Shown here: positions 33,777-43,646 of the stretch, piece by piece
Layout of the letters: every line of letters begins with the position of its first letter
Position numbering within the stretch: position 1 is the stretch's first letter
Assembly: GCF_025244865.1 (NCBI RefSeq)
Contig: NZ_CP104272.1
Span: forward strand, 3,286,001 to 3,350,000
Source: Arthrobacter sp. zg-Y1110
GTDB lineage: Bacteria > Actinomycetota > Actinomycetes > Actinomycetales > Micrococcaceae
DNA length: 64,000 nucleotides
Reading direction: 5' to 3'
The notes under the pieces: model-generated
What the model was told of the DNA's origin: nothing
Seen by the model: the letters and a program-made list of their open reading frames with translations, nothing else
Databases searched by the model: none
Made by a program: the position numbers and the translations under genes

Positions 33777-35165
33777 CTAGAGCGCCTTGCCCGGGTTGAG
33801 GATACCCAGCGGGTCCAGGGCGGTGCGGATGGTGTGCATGACCTCCAGGGATACCCCGCCCAGCTCCTCCTCCAGCCAGTCCCGCTTGAGCAGCCCGATG
33901 CCGTGTTCGCCGGTGAGGGTGCCGCCCAGCCGGTGGGCAAGGTGGAACATCTCCCCCAGGGCCGCTTTCGCCGGACCGGTGGTCACCGAATCCTCCGGAT
34001 CCAGCACGATCATGGGATGCAGGTTCCCGTCCGAGGCATGCGCGATGGTGAAGATGCGGACCCCGGTGCGCGCGGAGATTTCTTCGAGCCCAGTCACCAC
34101 CTCCGCCAACCGTCCCCGGGGAACGCCGATATCGCCGATCGACACCCGGCCCAGCTTCTCCAGTGAGGGGATGGCTTCCCGGCGCGCAGTGATCAGCGCG
34201 GCGGCGTGCTCGTCGTCGACGGCCCTTTCGCAGCTGCCCAGCGTCGTCAGGACGTCCATCACCACGTCCTGCTCAAGGAACGCCCCATACCCGTCCGTCT
34301 GCACCAGCAGGAACGCTCCGCCCTTTGAGCGGTAATCCGTTCCCATGGCCATATCCACCGCCTCCAGCGTTTGTCCGTCCATCAGCTCCATCACGGACGG
34401 CTGGATCCGGGCGGCTACGACGGCGGACGCGGCCTGGGCAGCGGCGGTGACATCCGGGAAGAATGCAGCCACTGTGGCGGTATGCACCGGTAGCGGGCGC
34501 AGCCGCAGCGTGGCTTCGACCACCACACCCAGGGTCCCCTCCGAACCGATCATCAGGGCGTTGAGGTCATAGCCGCTGACACCCTTGATGGTTTCGCGGC
34601 CGGTCCGCAGTTCCCGTCCGTCCGCCAGGATCACGCGCAGGGCCAGCACCGATTCCCGGGTGACGCCGTACTTGGCGCAGCGCATGCCACCTGCGTTCGT
34701 GGCAATGTTGCCGCCGATGCTGCAGATGGCGGTGCTCGCCGGATCCGGTGCATAGAAGAGCCCGTATTCCGCGGCGGCCGCATTGAGGTCCGCGTTGAGG
34801 ACTCCGGGCTCCACCACGGCCAGCTGCTCCACGGGGTCGATGCGCAGGATCCGGTTCATGCCCGAAACATCGAGCACCAGTTCGCCGGCACGGGAGGACG
34901 ACGCCGCGGCCAGCCCGGTGCCGGCTCCCCGCGGAACCACGGGTATGCGGTGTTGAGTGGCCAACTGGAGGGTGGCGACGACGTCGTCCGCGGTGCGGGC
35001 GAACACCACGCCGTCCGGCAGCGATTCCGGAACGAAGCCGGACCTGTCCGTGCTCACCCGCTGCCGGTCCGCTTCCAGGAAGGAGACGGAGGGGAAACCG
35101 CTTAGGACGGTACTGCCGGAACCGGCAGCGTTAGCGGGAACCGGGTTGAGGGAGTGCGTGCTCAC
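33777..35165 (-). CDS. FAD-binding D-lactate/glycolate dehydrogenase (GlcD-like)
   Basis: A 462-residue flavoprotein with the PCMH FAD fold (VVPRGAGTGLAAASSSRAGE, then CSIGGNIATNAGGMRCAKYG, about residues 75-165) and an FAD-oxidase C-domain (IAHASDGNLHPMIVLDP and GTLTGEHGIGLLKRDWLEEE). No iron-sulfur domain is present. The GTG at 35165 has AAGGAG eight bases upstream. It stands 51 bases after the lactate permease gene on the same strand, so D-lactate or glycolate is the likely substrate. It is distinct from the longer FAD/Fe-S enzyme near 3 kb. Confidence 0.88.
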   Translation of the reverse strand: MSTHSLNPVPANAAGSGSTVLSGFPSVSFLEADRQRVSTDRSGFVPESLPDGVVFARTADDVVATLQLATQHRIPVVPRGAGTGLAAASSSRAGELVLDVSGMNRILRIDPVEQLAVVEPGVLNADLNAAAAEYGLFYAPDPASTAICSIGGNIATNAGGMRCAKYGVTRESVLALRVILADGRELRTGRETIKGVSGYDLNALMIGSEGTLGVVVEATLRLRPLPVHTATVAAFFPDVTAAAQAASAVVAARIQPSVMELMDGQTLEAVDMAMGTDYRSKGGAFLLVQTDGYGAFLEQDVVMDVLTTLGSCERAVDDEHAAALITARREAIPSLEKLGRVSIGDIGVPRGRLAEVVTGLEEISARTGVRIFTIAHASDGNLHPMIVLDPEDSVTTGPAKAALGEMFHLAHRLGGTLTGEHGIGLLKRDWLEEELGGVSLEVMHTIRTALDPLGILNPGKAL

Positions 35166-35216
35166 GGGATTTCTCCTTGTAGTTCTTGTAATTCGGTGAG
35201 GTGGTTCGGGCAGGGA

Positions 35217-37052
35217 TCAGGGGACCATCCAGCCAAGAATCGAGGTGGACTGCAGCCAGATCAGCACGGTGATGAACGCCAGCAGGCCAAGGCTCCAGCC
35301 GATGAGTTTGCGCAGCAGTGTTCCTTCCGCCCCTTCCAGGCCCACTGCGGCCGAGGCGATGGCCAGGTTCTGCAGCGAAAGCATCTTGCCCATAACGCCT
35401 GCGGAGGAGTTGGCTGCGGCCATGAGCGTGGGCGACAGCCCGGTTTCGTTGGCAGCGGCTACCTGCAGGGCGCCGAACAGGGAGTTCGAGGAGGTGTCGG
35501 AGCCGGTAAGGGCCACGCCGATCCAGCCCAGCAGCGGGGAAAGCAGTGCGAAGAAGCTTCCCGCGGAGGCCAGGGCGACCCCGAGGGTGGTGGTCTGGCC
35601 GGACAGGTTCATCACGAAGGACAGGGCCAGCACGGCGCAGACGGTCAGGATGGTCCAGCGCAGCTGCTTCAGGGTTTCTCCGTAGACGCGTAGGCCGCGG
35701 CCCGCCGCGATCCGGTACAGCACCATGGTGATGATGCCGGAGAAAAGCAGCAGGGTGCCGGTAGCCCGGATGTGGTCAAAACGCAGGGTCTGGGCAGCCA
35801 CCGGTTCGCCGTTGTTTCCGGTGACGTCGAGTCCCGGCCACAGGAACGTGGTGCTGCCGATGCTCATCAACCACGTCTTGACCACGGGAATCTGGGCAAT
35901 GGAGAACACCACGATGATCACCAGATAAGGTGCGATGGCCATCCAGACGTCGTGCCCGGACGGCCTGCCGGTGGAGGAGGTGGTGCCGCTGGCGGCCCGG
36001 TCTCCCTCCCCGCCGTCTCCTACCCGGCCGCCGTCGGCTCCCGCACCCACGGCGGTTGCTCCCCCGGCAGCGGTTCCGGTTCCGGCCCCGGGTGCGGCCC
36101 CGGGTGCGGACCCGCGGCCCGATCCGGTGAGGGTGTCCGTTCCAACGGATTCCGTCTCGGAAACCGACGCGGTTTCCCCTGCCTTCTCGGCCTCGCGGGT
36201 TTCACCGGTCATGCCGATGATCTCGGACGGCTGCCAGACCCGGAGCATCAGGAGTACGGCCACTACCGTCACGACGGCGGCAACGACGTCGGTCAGTTCC
36301 ACGATGAAGAAGTTGGAGGCCGCGAACTGTGCCAGTCCGAAGGCCGCTCCGGCGACGAGCGCCACCGGCCAGGTCTGCCGCAGACCGCGTTTCCCGTCCA
36401 CCAGGAAGACCAGGATCAGCGGAACCACCAGCGCAATGAAGGGCGTCTGCCGTCCGGTCATGGAGGACAGCTCCTGCAGCGGGATGCCCGTGACGCCGTT
36501 CAGCGCGATGATCGGTGCCGCCATGGCGCCGAAGGCCACCGGAGCCGTGTTCGCCAGCAGGGCGACCATGGCGGATTTCAGCGGCTTCATGCCTGCGGCC
36601 ATCAGCATGGCAGCCGCGATGGCTACCGGCGCTCCGAAGCCGGCCAGGGATTCCAGCAGGGCGCCGAAGCAGAAGGCAATCAGGATGGACAGGATGCGCA
36701 GATCGTCGGAAATGGAGCGGATGGTGCGTCCCAGGACCTCGAACCACGGCGTTGCCACGGTCAGCTTGTAGATCCACAGGGCGTTGATCAGGATCCAGAG
36801 GATGGGGAAGATGGCGTAGAAGGCGCCAAGCCCCGTGGCTGAAAGAACCTGTCCCACCGGCATCCTCCAGCCCACGATGGCAAGGATGATGGACAGTGCC
36901 AGGCTGATCAGTGCCGCCTGGTAAGCCTTCAGCCGGAACACGCCCAGCAGGACAAACAGAATCAGCAGCGGCAGGGCGGCCAGGATGGCGGACAGGGGCA
37001 GGGAACCGGCAATCGGGTCGAGGGGCTGTTGGAACGCAGCAGCAATCGTCAC
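35217..37052 (-). CDS. lctP: L-lactate permease family transporter
   Basis: A 611-residue membrane protein of the LctP family, with about 13 helices. ALLESLAGFGAPVAIAAAML (about residues 131-150), PVAFGAMAAPIIALNGVTGI (171-190) and LTGSDTSSNSLFGALQVAAA near the C terminus are family hallmarks. Between the two membrane halves (about 282-366) is an unusually long Gly/Ala/Ser/Thr-rich linker, presumably a disordered cytoplasmic loop, which makes the protein longer than the usual 530-560 residues. The GTG start has AAAGGAG upstream. It is the first gene of an operon with the GlcD-like dehydrogenase: uptake, then oxidation of a 2-hydroxyacid. Confidence 0.9.
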   Translation of the reverse strand: MTIAAAFQQPLDPIAGSLPLSAILAALPLLILFVLLGVFRLKAYQAALISLALSIILAIVGWRMPVGQVLSATGLGAFYAIFPILWILINALWIYKLTVATPWFEVLGRTIRSISDDLRILSILIAFCFGALLESLAGFGAPVAIAAAMLMAAGMKPLKSAMVALLANTAPVAFGAMAAPIIALNGVTGIPLQELSSMTGRQTPFIALVVPLILVFLVDGKRGLRQTWPVALVAGAAFGLAQFAASNFFIVELTDVVAAVVTVVAVLLMLRVWQPSEIIGMTGETREAEKAGETASVSETESVGTDTLTGSGRGSAPGAAPGAGTGTAAGGATAVGAGADGGRVGDGGEGDRAASGTTSSTGRPSGHDVWMAIAPYLVIIVVFSIAQIPVVKTWLMSIGSTTFLWPGLDVTGNNGEPVAAQTLRFDHIRATGTLLLFSGIITMVLYRIAAGRGLRVYGETLKQLRWTILTVCAVLALSFVMNLSGQTTTLGVALASAGSFFALLSPLLGWIGVALTGSDTSSNSLFGALQVAAANETGLSPTLMAAANSSAGVMGKMLSLQNLAIASAAVGLEGAEGTLLRKLIGWSLGLLAFITVLIWLQSTSILGWMVP

Positions 37053-37188
37053 AAAAACTCCTTTGTTTTTGTTTCCACATCCACGGTGATGATGCGTTGA
37101 CCCTAGGCCCGCCCCTTGGCAGGGTCAACGGTTGGCGACCACCCGGAACAAAATCGGCTCAGCCAAACCGAAGGGCCGTAAACACAAT

Positions 37189-37234
37189 CGCCGCCGCGGT
37201 TCCCTGCCGGTAAAGGCCGGAAACCGCGGCGGCG
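37189..37234. terminator. Hairpin downstream of ctaD
   Basis: CGCCGCCGCGGTT pairs with AACCGCGGCGGCG in a 13-bp perfect stem around a partly self-complementary loop, 15 bases after the minus-strand ctaD stop. Likely terminator of the oxidase gene. Confidence 0.7.
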
Positions 37235-37248
37235 GCCGCAGTGGTTAC

Positions 37249-39003
37249 TTATTGCCGCGGATCGGGATTACGCGGCTGCTCGCTGCCCATATCCGCAGCA
37301 CCGAACAGTTTTTCCGCCGGCGAATTCGTGTCGGAGTTCGCGCGCGCCATCAGCTCGGGATGGTGGAGGTCCAGCGCGGGCCGTTCCGAGCGGATCTTCG
37401 GCAGCGAGGTGAAGTTGTGCCGCGGCGGCGGGCAGGAAGTGGCCCACTCGAGCGATCCGCCGAAGCCCCACGGATCATCCACCTCGACCTTCTTGCCGTG
37501 CCGCCAGGTGGCGTAGACATTCCAGAAGAAGGGAATCATGGACAGCGCCAGGATGCCCGAACCGATGGTGGAGAGCTGGTTCATTCCGGTGAAGTTGTCC
37601 TCCACCAGGTAGTCGGCGTACCGCCGGGGCATCCCCAGCACACCCAGCCAATGCTGGATCAGGAACGTGGTGTGGAAACCCAGGAAAAGCAGCCAGAAGT
37701 GGATTTTGCCGAGTCGTTCGTTCAGCATCTTTCCAGTGAATTTGGGCCACCAGAAATAAAATCCGGCAAACATTGCGAAGACCACGGTCCCGAACACCAC
37801 GTAGTGGAAGTGCGCCACCACGAAGTACGTGTCCGAAACATGGAAGTCCAGCGGCGGAGAGGACAGGATGATGCCGGTCAGGCCGCCGAAGAGGAACGTG
37901 ATCAGGAAGCCGATGCTCCAGAGCATGGGGGTCTCGAACGTTATGGACCCCCGCCACAGGGTGCCGATCCAGTTGAAGAACTTCACCCCGGTGGGCACCG
38001 CGATCAGCATGGTCATGAAGGAGAAGAACGGCAGCATAACGGCGCCGGTCACGTACATGTGGTGCGCCCAGACCGTCATCGACAGGGCGGCGATGGCAAT
38101 CGTGGCAAACACCAGGCCCTTGTAGCCGAAAATGGATTTTCGACTGAAGACCGGGAAGATTTCGGACACGATGCCGAAGAACGGCAGGGCAATGATGTAG
38201 ACCTCGGGATGGCCGAAGAACCAGAACAGGTGCTGCCACAGGATGGAGCCGCCGCGTTCCGGGTTGAAGATGTCCGCACCGAAGCGCCGGTCCGCGCCCA
38301 GGGCGAACAGTGCTGCGGCCAGGGGCGGGAACGCCATCAGCACCAGGATCGCCGTAACCAGGGTGTTCCAGGTGAAGATCGGCATGCGCCACATGGTCAT
38401 GCCCGGAGCCCGCAGACAGATGATGGTGGTGACAAAGTTGACCGAACCCAGGATGGTGCCGAAGCCGGATAACGCCAAGCCGAAGACCCACAGGTCACCG
38501 CCGAGGCCGGGGCTGAACGCAACGTTGGACAGCGGCGTATAGGCGGTCCAGCCGAAGGACGCGGTGCCCTGCGGGGTGATGAACCCGGACAGTGCAATCA
38601 GCGAGCCAAACAGGAAGAACCAGAACGCGAGGGCGTTCAGGCGCGGGAACGCGACATCGGGCGCCCCGATCTGCAGCGGCATGATCACGTTCGCGAAGCC
38701 GGCGAAAAGCGGGGTGGCGAACATCAGCAGCATGGCGGTGCCGTGCATGGTGAAGAGCTGGTTGTACTGCTCCCGTGTCTGCAGGATCTGCATTCCCGGC
38801 TCAAAGAGTTCGGCACGGATGAGCAGTGCCATCACACCGGCCAGCGAGAAGAAGACGAAGGACGCGATCAGGTACATAAACCCGATGGTTTTGTGGTCGG
38901 TGGAGGTGATCCAGTTGACGACGATCCGCCCCCTGGACACCGGCACCACCCGGGGTGCTACAAAAGTTCCGTCCGGTTCCGCGGTGTATTTCACTGTCGA
39001 CAT
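37249..39003 (-). CDS. ctaD: Cytochrome c oxidase subunit I (aa3 type), orphan copy
   Basis: A 584-residue, 12-helix haem-copper oxidase subunit. Haem and copper ligands lie in [25 protein letters not shown] (His-Tyr pair and the proton-channel Glu), [10 protein letters not shown] and [23 protein letters not shown] is near the end. It is complete and looks active. The ATG at 39003 ([12 protein letters not shown]) is the conserved start; a frame open to 39930 is spurious. No ctaC, ctaE or ctaF accompanies it, so it must share those subunits with a locus elsewhere. It is monocistronic and divergent from an SDR gene. Confidence 0.95.
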   Translation of the reverse strand: MSTVKYTAEPDGTFVAPRVVPVSRGRIVVNWITSTDHKTIGFMYLIASFVFFSLAGVMALLIRAELFEPGMQILQTREQYNQLFTMHGTAMLLMFATPLFAGFANVIMPLQIGAPDVAFPRLNALAFWFFLFGSLIALSGFITPQGTASFGWTAYTPLSNVAFSPGLGGDLWVFGLALSGFGTILGSVNFVTTIICLRAPGMTMWRMPIFTWNTLVTAILVLMAFPPLAAALFALGADRRFGADIFNPERGGSILWQHLFWFFGHPEVYIIALPFFGIVSEIFPVFSRKSIFGYKGLVFATIAIAALSMTVWAHHMYVTGAVMLPFFSFMTMLIAVPTGVKFFNWIGTLWRGSITFETPMLWSIGFLITFLFGGLTGIILSSPPLDFHVSDTYFVVAHFHYVVFGTVVFAMFAGFYFWWPKFTGKMLNERLGKIHFWLLFLGFHTTFLIQHWLGVLGMPRRYADYLVEDNFTGMNQLSTIGSGILALSMIPFFWNVYATWRHGKKVEVDDPWGFGGSLEWATSCPPPRHNFTSLPKIRSERPALDLHHPELMARANSDTNSPAEKLFGAADMGSEQPRNPDPRQ

Positions 39004-39184
39004 GGAACTTTCCCGATCCGCCGAAGGGTACTGCCCTGCCAGGAACACGAGACTGTGCTTGGTATCGTATGGCGGCGGCGGACGGCCCGCCAGCCCCTTG
39101 GGAGAATCAATAGGCCGGGGCACACGATGCGGCAGTTCCGTTCCGGAACCGGTGCCGCCCGGAGGAAGGGCAAGGCACAATGCA

Positions 39185-39964
39185 ATGATGGACAACCAGA
39201 CCCGTTCGACCGAAACACTTCCGCCCCGGACCGCGGTTATTACCGGGGCAGGTTCGGGGATCGGCCGTGCCACGGCCCGGGCTTTCCTGTCCGCCGGCTT
39301 CCAGGTGGTGCTGGCCGGACGCCGGGAGGCGGAGCTGCAGGAAACCGCCGCCGGATTCGAAGCGGCACTCGTGGTGCCCGCGGACATTACGGTGCCCGAC
39401 GACGTCGAGCGGCTTTTCGCCGCGGCCGTCGGCGCATTCGGGCGGGTGGACGTGTTGTTCAACAATGCCGGGACGTTCGGCCCCACGGGCAGCATCGACG
39501 AGCTGAGCATCGAGGACTGGAACCGGACCCTCGCGGTCAACGTCACCGGCACCATGCTGTGTACCGCTGCGGCCGTGCGGCACATGAAGGCCCAGTCCCC
39601 GCAGGGCGGCCGGATCATCAACAACGGCTCGGTTTCGGCGCACACGCCCCGTCCGCTTTCGGCGGCGTATACCGCGACGAAGCACGCGGTCACCGGCCTG
39701 ACCAAGGCCATAGACCTGGACGGGCGCCCCTTCGGCATCACCTGCGGGCAGATCGACATCGGCAACGCCGCCACCGACCTGCTTGCCGGGATCAGCGGCG
39801 GGCAGGGCGCGCTGCAGGCCAACGGCACCCGGGCCGAGGAACCCTCGTTCCCCGCGGAGGAGGCCGCTGCCGCCGTGCTGTTTATGGCCTCCGCCCCGGC
39901 GTCGGCCAATGTCCGCTCGCTGTTGGTCACCGCGGCCGGGATGCCTTTCGGCGGCCGCGGCTAG
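39185..39964 (+). CDS. SDR family oxidoreductase
   Basis: A 259-residue classical short-chain dehydrogenase. The cofactor motif [12 protein letters not shown] and the NNAG motif ([11 protein letters not shown]) are followed by the active-site Ser in [13 protein letters not shown] and the YTATKHA tyrosine-lysine pair. [15 protein letters not shown] stands at the usual product-loop position. The substrate is unknown. Two adjacent ATGs (39185 and 39188) are possible starts; AAGG sits nine bases before the first. It is divergent from ctaD and convergent with the ChaB gene. Confidence 0.9.
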   Translation: MMDNQTRSTETLPPRTAVITGAGSGIGRATARAFLSAGFQVVLAGRREAELQETAAGFEAALVVPADITVPDDVERLFAAAVGAFGRVDVLFNNAGTFGPTGSIDELSIEDWNRTLAVNVTGTMLCTAAAVRHMKAQSPQGGRIINNGSVSAHTPRPLSAAYTATKHAVTGLTKAIDLDGRPFGITCGQIDIGNAATDLLAGISGGQGALQANGTRAEEPSFPAEEAAAAVLFMASAPASANVRSLLVTAAGMPFGGRG

Positions 39965-39973
39965 GCCCCGTCG

Positions 39974-40396
39974 CTAGCTTTCCCGGGCCTTCCGGGTCTG
40001 CTTTTCGCTGGCCTTCTGCAGCGCCTCCACCAGCTCGTCCTTGGTCATCTTCGAGCGGCCGGGAATGTCCAGCCGGGACGCTAGGTCGTACAAGTGCGCC
40101 TTGGACGCGTTGGCGTCGACTCCCCCGGTCGTGTCCTTGGCCGAAGTGCGCCCTTCCGCGGCACGGGCATCGGAGGGGCCCTTCCGCTCCTTTTCCTCCC
40201 AGTGGTCGCCCACTTTTTCGTGGGTGTGCTTGAGGGAGGCGTACGCCGTCCGGGCGGCCCGCTCGCCGTCGCCGTATTCCTCCACCGCTGAATCGTAGGT
40301 CTTGGCGAAGGTGTCCTGGGCCTTGGAATCCGAGCGCTGCAGGGTCGAAGGCAGTTCGCTCTTCACTGCGTGGTCGTTCTTGCCGGTCTTAGGCAT
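39974..40396 (-). CDS. ChaB family protein with C-terminal Rho N-terminal-like domain
   Basis: A 140-residue hydrophilic protein. It begins MPKTGKNDHAVKSELPSTLQ, the conserved start of actinobacterial ChaB proteins, and continues through ERAARTAYASLKHTHEKVGD, a ChaB core. The C-terminal 45 residues (ASKAHLYDLASRLDIPGRSK, then MTKDELVEALQKA) form a Rho-N/SAP-like helical nucleic-acid-binding module. The function is not established; the name comes from a proposed link to cation transport in E. coli. A longer frame to 40579 is not supported by the ChaB start. Confidence 0.85.
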   Translation of the reverse strand: MPKTGKNDHAVKSELPSTLQRSDSKAQDTFAKTYDSAVEEYGDGERAARTAYASLKHTHEKVGDHWEEKERKGPSDARAAEGRTSAKDTTGGVDANASKAHLYDLASRLDIPGRSKMTKDELVEALQKASEKQTRKARES

Positions 40397-40459
40397 TCCC
40401 ATCCCTATCCGTAGTTTTCCCTTACGGTCTACCACCCTTCGCGGCGGTGGCTCAACCAA

Positions 40460-40508
40460 AAACTCCCCCGCCGCTTCCGGGCGATACCCGGAAGCGGCGG
40501 AGGAGTTT
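40460..40508 (-). terminator. Intrinsic terminator after the AGCS symporter gene
   Basis: A 22-base stem with one mismatch (AAACTCC...CTTCCGGG against CCCGGAAG...GGAGTTT) and a CGATA loop. On the minus strand it ends in a T-run (AGTTTTTGG), 30 bases past the symporter stop. Confidence 0.8.
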
Positions 40509-40538
40509 GGCGGCAAGGGAACGTGCCCGACGCGCGGG

Positions 40539-42113
40539 TTAGGCGGTGGCGGCGGCGGCCTCGATGTCGTCGTCGTCAATGCCCAGCATCTCCAGCTTTC
40601 CGCTCTGGCGGTCTGCCAGGAACTGCTTCATTTCCTTCTTGATCACGGGCAGCAGCAGGTACACGCCGAGCAGGTTCACGAACGCGCAGACAAAGAGGGC
40701 GGCGTCAGCGAAGCTGATGACCTGGCTGAAGGACAGGACGCAGCCGGCCACGGTGAAGAGCAGGAAGATGACCTTGTAGGTGATTTCCCGGCGCTTACCG
40801 CGGCCGAAGAGGTATTCCCAGGACTTCAGGCCGTAGTAGGACCAGGTGATCAGGGTGGAGTAGGCGAAGAGCGCCACGGCAATGGACAGCACGATCGGGA
40901 ACCACGGCAGGACGGTGGCGAAGGCGTCGGAGGTGAGGATGACGCCGTCGGGCGCGTCGCCTCCGGCCTGGACCTGGTCGATCCCTGCCTGCAGGCTGGG
41001 GGTGGAGGCCATGATGATGGCCAGGGCTGTCATGGTGCAGATGAGCACGGTGTCCACCAGCGGTTCGAAGAGCGCCACGAAGCCTTCGCTGACCGGCCGG
41101 CGGGTCTTGACCGCGGAGTGCGCGATGGCTGCGGAGCCAACGCCCGCCTCATTCGAGAAGGACGCCCGCTGGAAGCCGACGATCATCACGCCGATGATGC
41201 CGCCGGCGAAGCCCTCGGGACGGAAGGCGCCCTCGATGATGGCGCCGAAGGCTGCCGGTACGTTCTCGAAGTTGACGATGATGACGAACAGGCAGGCCAC
41301 GATGTAGACGCCGGCCATGGCGGGCACCAGCTTGGAGGTGGTGGCACCGATCGACTTGATGCCGCCGAGGATCACCACGGCCACCAGGACTGCCAGGACC
41401 AGGCCGAAGATCAGGGCCGCTCCCGCACTGCCGAGGATGCCGTCCTCGCCGCCGGTGACGTTCTGGATCTGCGCGAAGGTCTGGTTGGCCTGGAACATGT
41501 TGCCGCCGGCAATGCCGAAGATCAGGATCGCTACCGCAAAGATTCCGGTGAGGATCTTCGCGGGCCAATGGCCCAGGCGCCGGAAGGCCACCGGCAGGTA
41601 CTTGAACGGACCGCCGCTGATGGAGCCGTCTTCGTGGACTTCGCGGTACTTCACGCCGAGCGTGCATTCCGCGAACTTCGAGGCCATGCCGAGCAGTCCG
41701 GCGAGGATCATCCAGAAGGTCGCGCCGGGGCCGCCCAGGGCCATGGCCGCACCGACGCCGGCAATGTTGCCCAGGCCGACGGTGCCCGAGAGAGCGGAGG
41801 TGAGGGCCTGGAAGTGCGGGACCTCGCCCGGATCATCCTTTGAGGAGAATTTGCCGCGGACCACCTGGATGGCCACCTTCAGTCCGCGGAACTGGATGAA
41901 GCCGAAGTAGAACGTAAAGACGATGCCGGCGATGATCAGCCAGGCAACGACTGCGGGGAAGCTGAAGTCGCCGATGGTGATCGGGAAGAACACGATCCCG
42001 GAGAACACAGCTGTAATCGGTTCAAAAAAGGAGTTGACGGCGGCGTCAATGGTGCCGAGCAACCCCACGTCCTCCGATGCCGGTGCCATGGAAACTGCCC
42101 GTGCTGCGTTCAT
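40539..42113 (-). CDS. Sodium:alanine/glycine symporter (AGCS family)
   Basis: A 524-residue, 10-11-helix transporter. GTVGLGNIAGVGAAMALGGP (about residues 92-111) and GVKYREVHEDGSISGGPFKY are AGCS signatures, and FSNEAGVGSAAIAHSAVKTR is the conserved substrate/Na+ loop. The family imports alanine or glycine with sodium. It is 106 bases downstream of the serine dehydratase gene on the same strand with its own candidate promoter, so it may be partly co-transcribed with the glycine-cleavage operon. It starts MNAARAV at 42113 with an AGGGG ribosome-binding site. Confidence 0.92.
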   Translation of the reverse strand: MNAARAVSMAPASEDVGLLGTIDAAVNSFFEPITAVFSGIVFFPITIGDFSFPAVVAWLIIAGIVFTFYFGFIQFRGLKVAIQVVRGKFSSKDDPGEVPHFQALTSALSGTVGLGNIAGVGAAMALGGPGATFWMILAGLLGMASKFAECTLGVKYREVHEDGSISGGPFKYLPVAFRRLGHWPAKILTGIFAVAILIFGIAGGNMFQANQTFAQIQNVTGGEDGILGSAGAALIFGLVLAVLVAVVILGGIKSIGATTSKLVPAMAGVYIVACLFVIIVNFENVPAAFGAIIEGAFRPEGFAGGIIGVMIVGFQRASFSNEAGVGSAAIAHSAVKTRRPVSEGFVALFEPLVDTVLICTMTALAIIMASTPSLQAGIDQVQAGGDAPDGVILTSDAFATVLPWFPIVLSIAVALFAYSTLITWSYYGLKSWEYLFGRGKRREITYKVIFLLFTVAGCVLSFSQVISFADAALFVCAFVNLLGVYLLLPVIKKEMKQFLADRQSGKLEMLGIDDDDIEAAAATA

Positions 42114-42144
42114 TGGTTCGAACCCCTGTTTCAAGTAAGCGTGC

Positions 42145-42158
42145 TGTCGAATGCGACA
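42145..42158. promoter_or_regulatory. Palindrome upstream of the AGCS gene
   Basis: TGTCG-AATG-CGACA lies 32 bases upstream of the AGCS start within a region that could hold a promoter. It may be an operator or a leader hairpin; no regulator is adjacent. Confidence 0.4.
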
Positions 42159-42219
42159 ACATAGCCTTGCTTAAGCCAGTGGTATTGCACAAATCACTTG
42201 CTGTACGTGAGACGGAGCG

Positions 42220-43635
42220 TCAGCACTCCACCACATTGACGGCCAGTCCGCCGAGTGCGGTTTCCTTGTACTTCGAGCTCATGTCGCGGCCGGTTTCCCG
42301 CATGGTCACAATGACCTCATCCAGCGAGACCCGGTGTTCGCCGTCGCCCCAAAGCGCCATTTTTGCGGCGTTGACAGCCTTCGCGGCACCGATGGCGTTC
42401 CGCTCGATGCAGGGCACCTGCACCAGCCCCCCGATCGGATCGCAGGTCAAGCCGAGGTTGTGTTCCATGGCGATTTCAGCGGCGTTTTCCACCTGTTCCG
42501 GGGTGCCGCCCAGGATTTCGGCCAACCCGGCAGCGGCCATGGACGACGCCGATCCCACCTCGCCCTGGCAGCCCACCTCGGCGCCGGAGATGGAGGCCTG
42601 CTCCTTGTAGAGCACCCCCACGGCAGCGGCGGCGAGCAGGAAGCGGACCACGACGTCGTCGCGCTGCTCGGGAGTGGCGTTCTCCATGCCGGGGCCGTAG
42701 TGGGTGGCGTAGAACATCACTGCGGGGATGATGCCCGCCGCACCGTTGGTGGGCGCGGTGACCACCCGTCCACCGGACGCGTTTTCCTCGTTCACGGCCA
42801 GCGCCACCAGGTTCACCCATTCCTGCCAGAATTTCGGGTCCCGGTTTGGATCCTCGGCACGCAGCCGGGTGTGCCAGGCCGGCGCCCGACGGCGGACCTT
42901 CAGCCCGCCGGGCAGCAGGCCGGTGCGGCGGATGGCGGAGTCCTTGCACTCCTCCATCACGTCGCGGATGTGCAGCAGGCCGGAGCGGATCTCAGCTTCG
43001 GTACGGGAGACCTTTTCGTTGGCCAGCATCACTTCGCTGATGCTCAGTCCGGTGCCGGTGCAGTGCTGCAGCAGTCCGACGGCGGTGCGGAAGGGGTACG
43101 GCAGGTCGGATTTGCTGGCCTCGAGTTCCAGGGCATCCGCCCGCTCTTCACCCTCGCGGACAATGAAGCCGCCGCCCACGGAGAAGAAAGTGGCCTCGTG
43201 CAGTGCGGAACCGTCGGCGGCCAGGGCGGCGAACTTCATGCCGTTGGTGTGCCGCGGCAGGACCGTCAGCGGGTGCAGCACAATATCCGCCTCGCCGTAT
43301 TCCAGCGGGCAGGCCACTGCACCGGGAACCTGCGCGCACAACTGCAGTTTCCGGGTCGCCTCAATGTCGGCCAGCCGCTGCTCCACCTGTTCAGGCAGGA
43401 TGAGTTCGGGGGCGAAGCCCTCCAGCCCCAGCAGCACTGCAGTCATGGTGCCGTGGCCCCGGCCGGTCGCCGCGAGGGAGCCGTACAAATCCACCCTCAG
43501 GCCGGCGACGTCGGCCAGGCTGCCGGCGTCGACCAGCTCCGCCGCGAACACGGCAGCGGCACGCATCGGGCCCACCGTGTGGGAGCTCGATGGGCCGATG
43601 CCCACGGTAAACAGGTCAAAAACGCCGACAGCCAA
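42220..43635 (-). CDS. sdaA: L-serine ammonia-lyase (iron-sulfur dependent)
   Basis: A 471-residue single-chain serine dehydratase. The N-terminal beta domain starts [20 protein letters not shown], and the C-terminal alpha domain contains [60 protein letters not shown] and cysteines suited to a 4Fe-4S cluster. It converts serine to pyruvate and ammonia. The start is TTG at 43635 with AGGAAG eight bases upstream. Eleven bases after glyA, so it completes glycine -> serine -> pyruvate within the operon. Confidence 0.95.
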   Translation of the reverse strand: MAVGVFDLFTVGIGPSSSHTVGPMRAAAVFAAELVDAGSLADVAGLRVDLYGSLAATGRGHGTMTAVLLGLEGFAPELILPEQVEQRLADIEATRKLQLCAQVPGAVACPLEYGEADIVLHPLTVLPRHTNGMKFAALAADGSALHEATFFSVGGGFIVREGEERADALELEASKSDLPYPFRTAVGLLQHCTGTGLSISEVMLANEKVSRTEAEIRSGLLHIRDVMEECKDSAIRRTGLLPGGLKVRRRAPAWHTRLRAEDPNRDPKFWQEWVNLVALAVNEENASGGRVVTAPTNGAAGIIPAVMFYATHYGPGMENATPEQRDDVVVRFLLAAAAVGVLYKEQASISGAEVGCQGEVGSASSMAAAGLAEILGGTPEQVENAAEIAMEHNLGLTCDPIGGLVQVPCIERNAIGAAKAVNAAKMALWGDGEHRVSLDEVIVTMRETGRDMSSKYKETALGGLAVNVVEC

Positions 43636-43646
43636 GGTAGTGCTTC

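Noticed and set aside
39004..39930. N-terminal extension of ctaD making an 893-residue protein
   Set aside because: The extra 309 codons are antisense to the SDR gene and lack oxidase features; the family start is at 39003.
42113..42131. tRNA T-arm-like sequence GGTTCGAACC next to the AGCS start
   Set aside because: No acceptor, D-arm or anticodon stem surrounds it, and it overlaps the AGCS ribosome-binding site.
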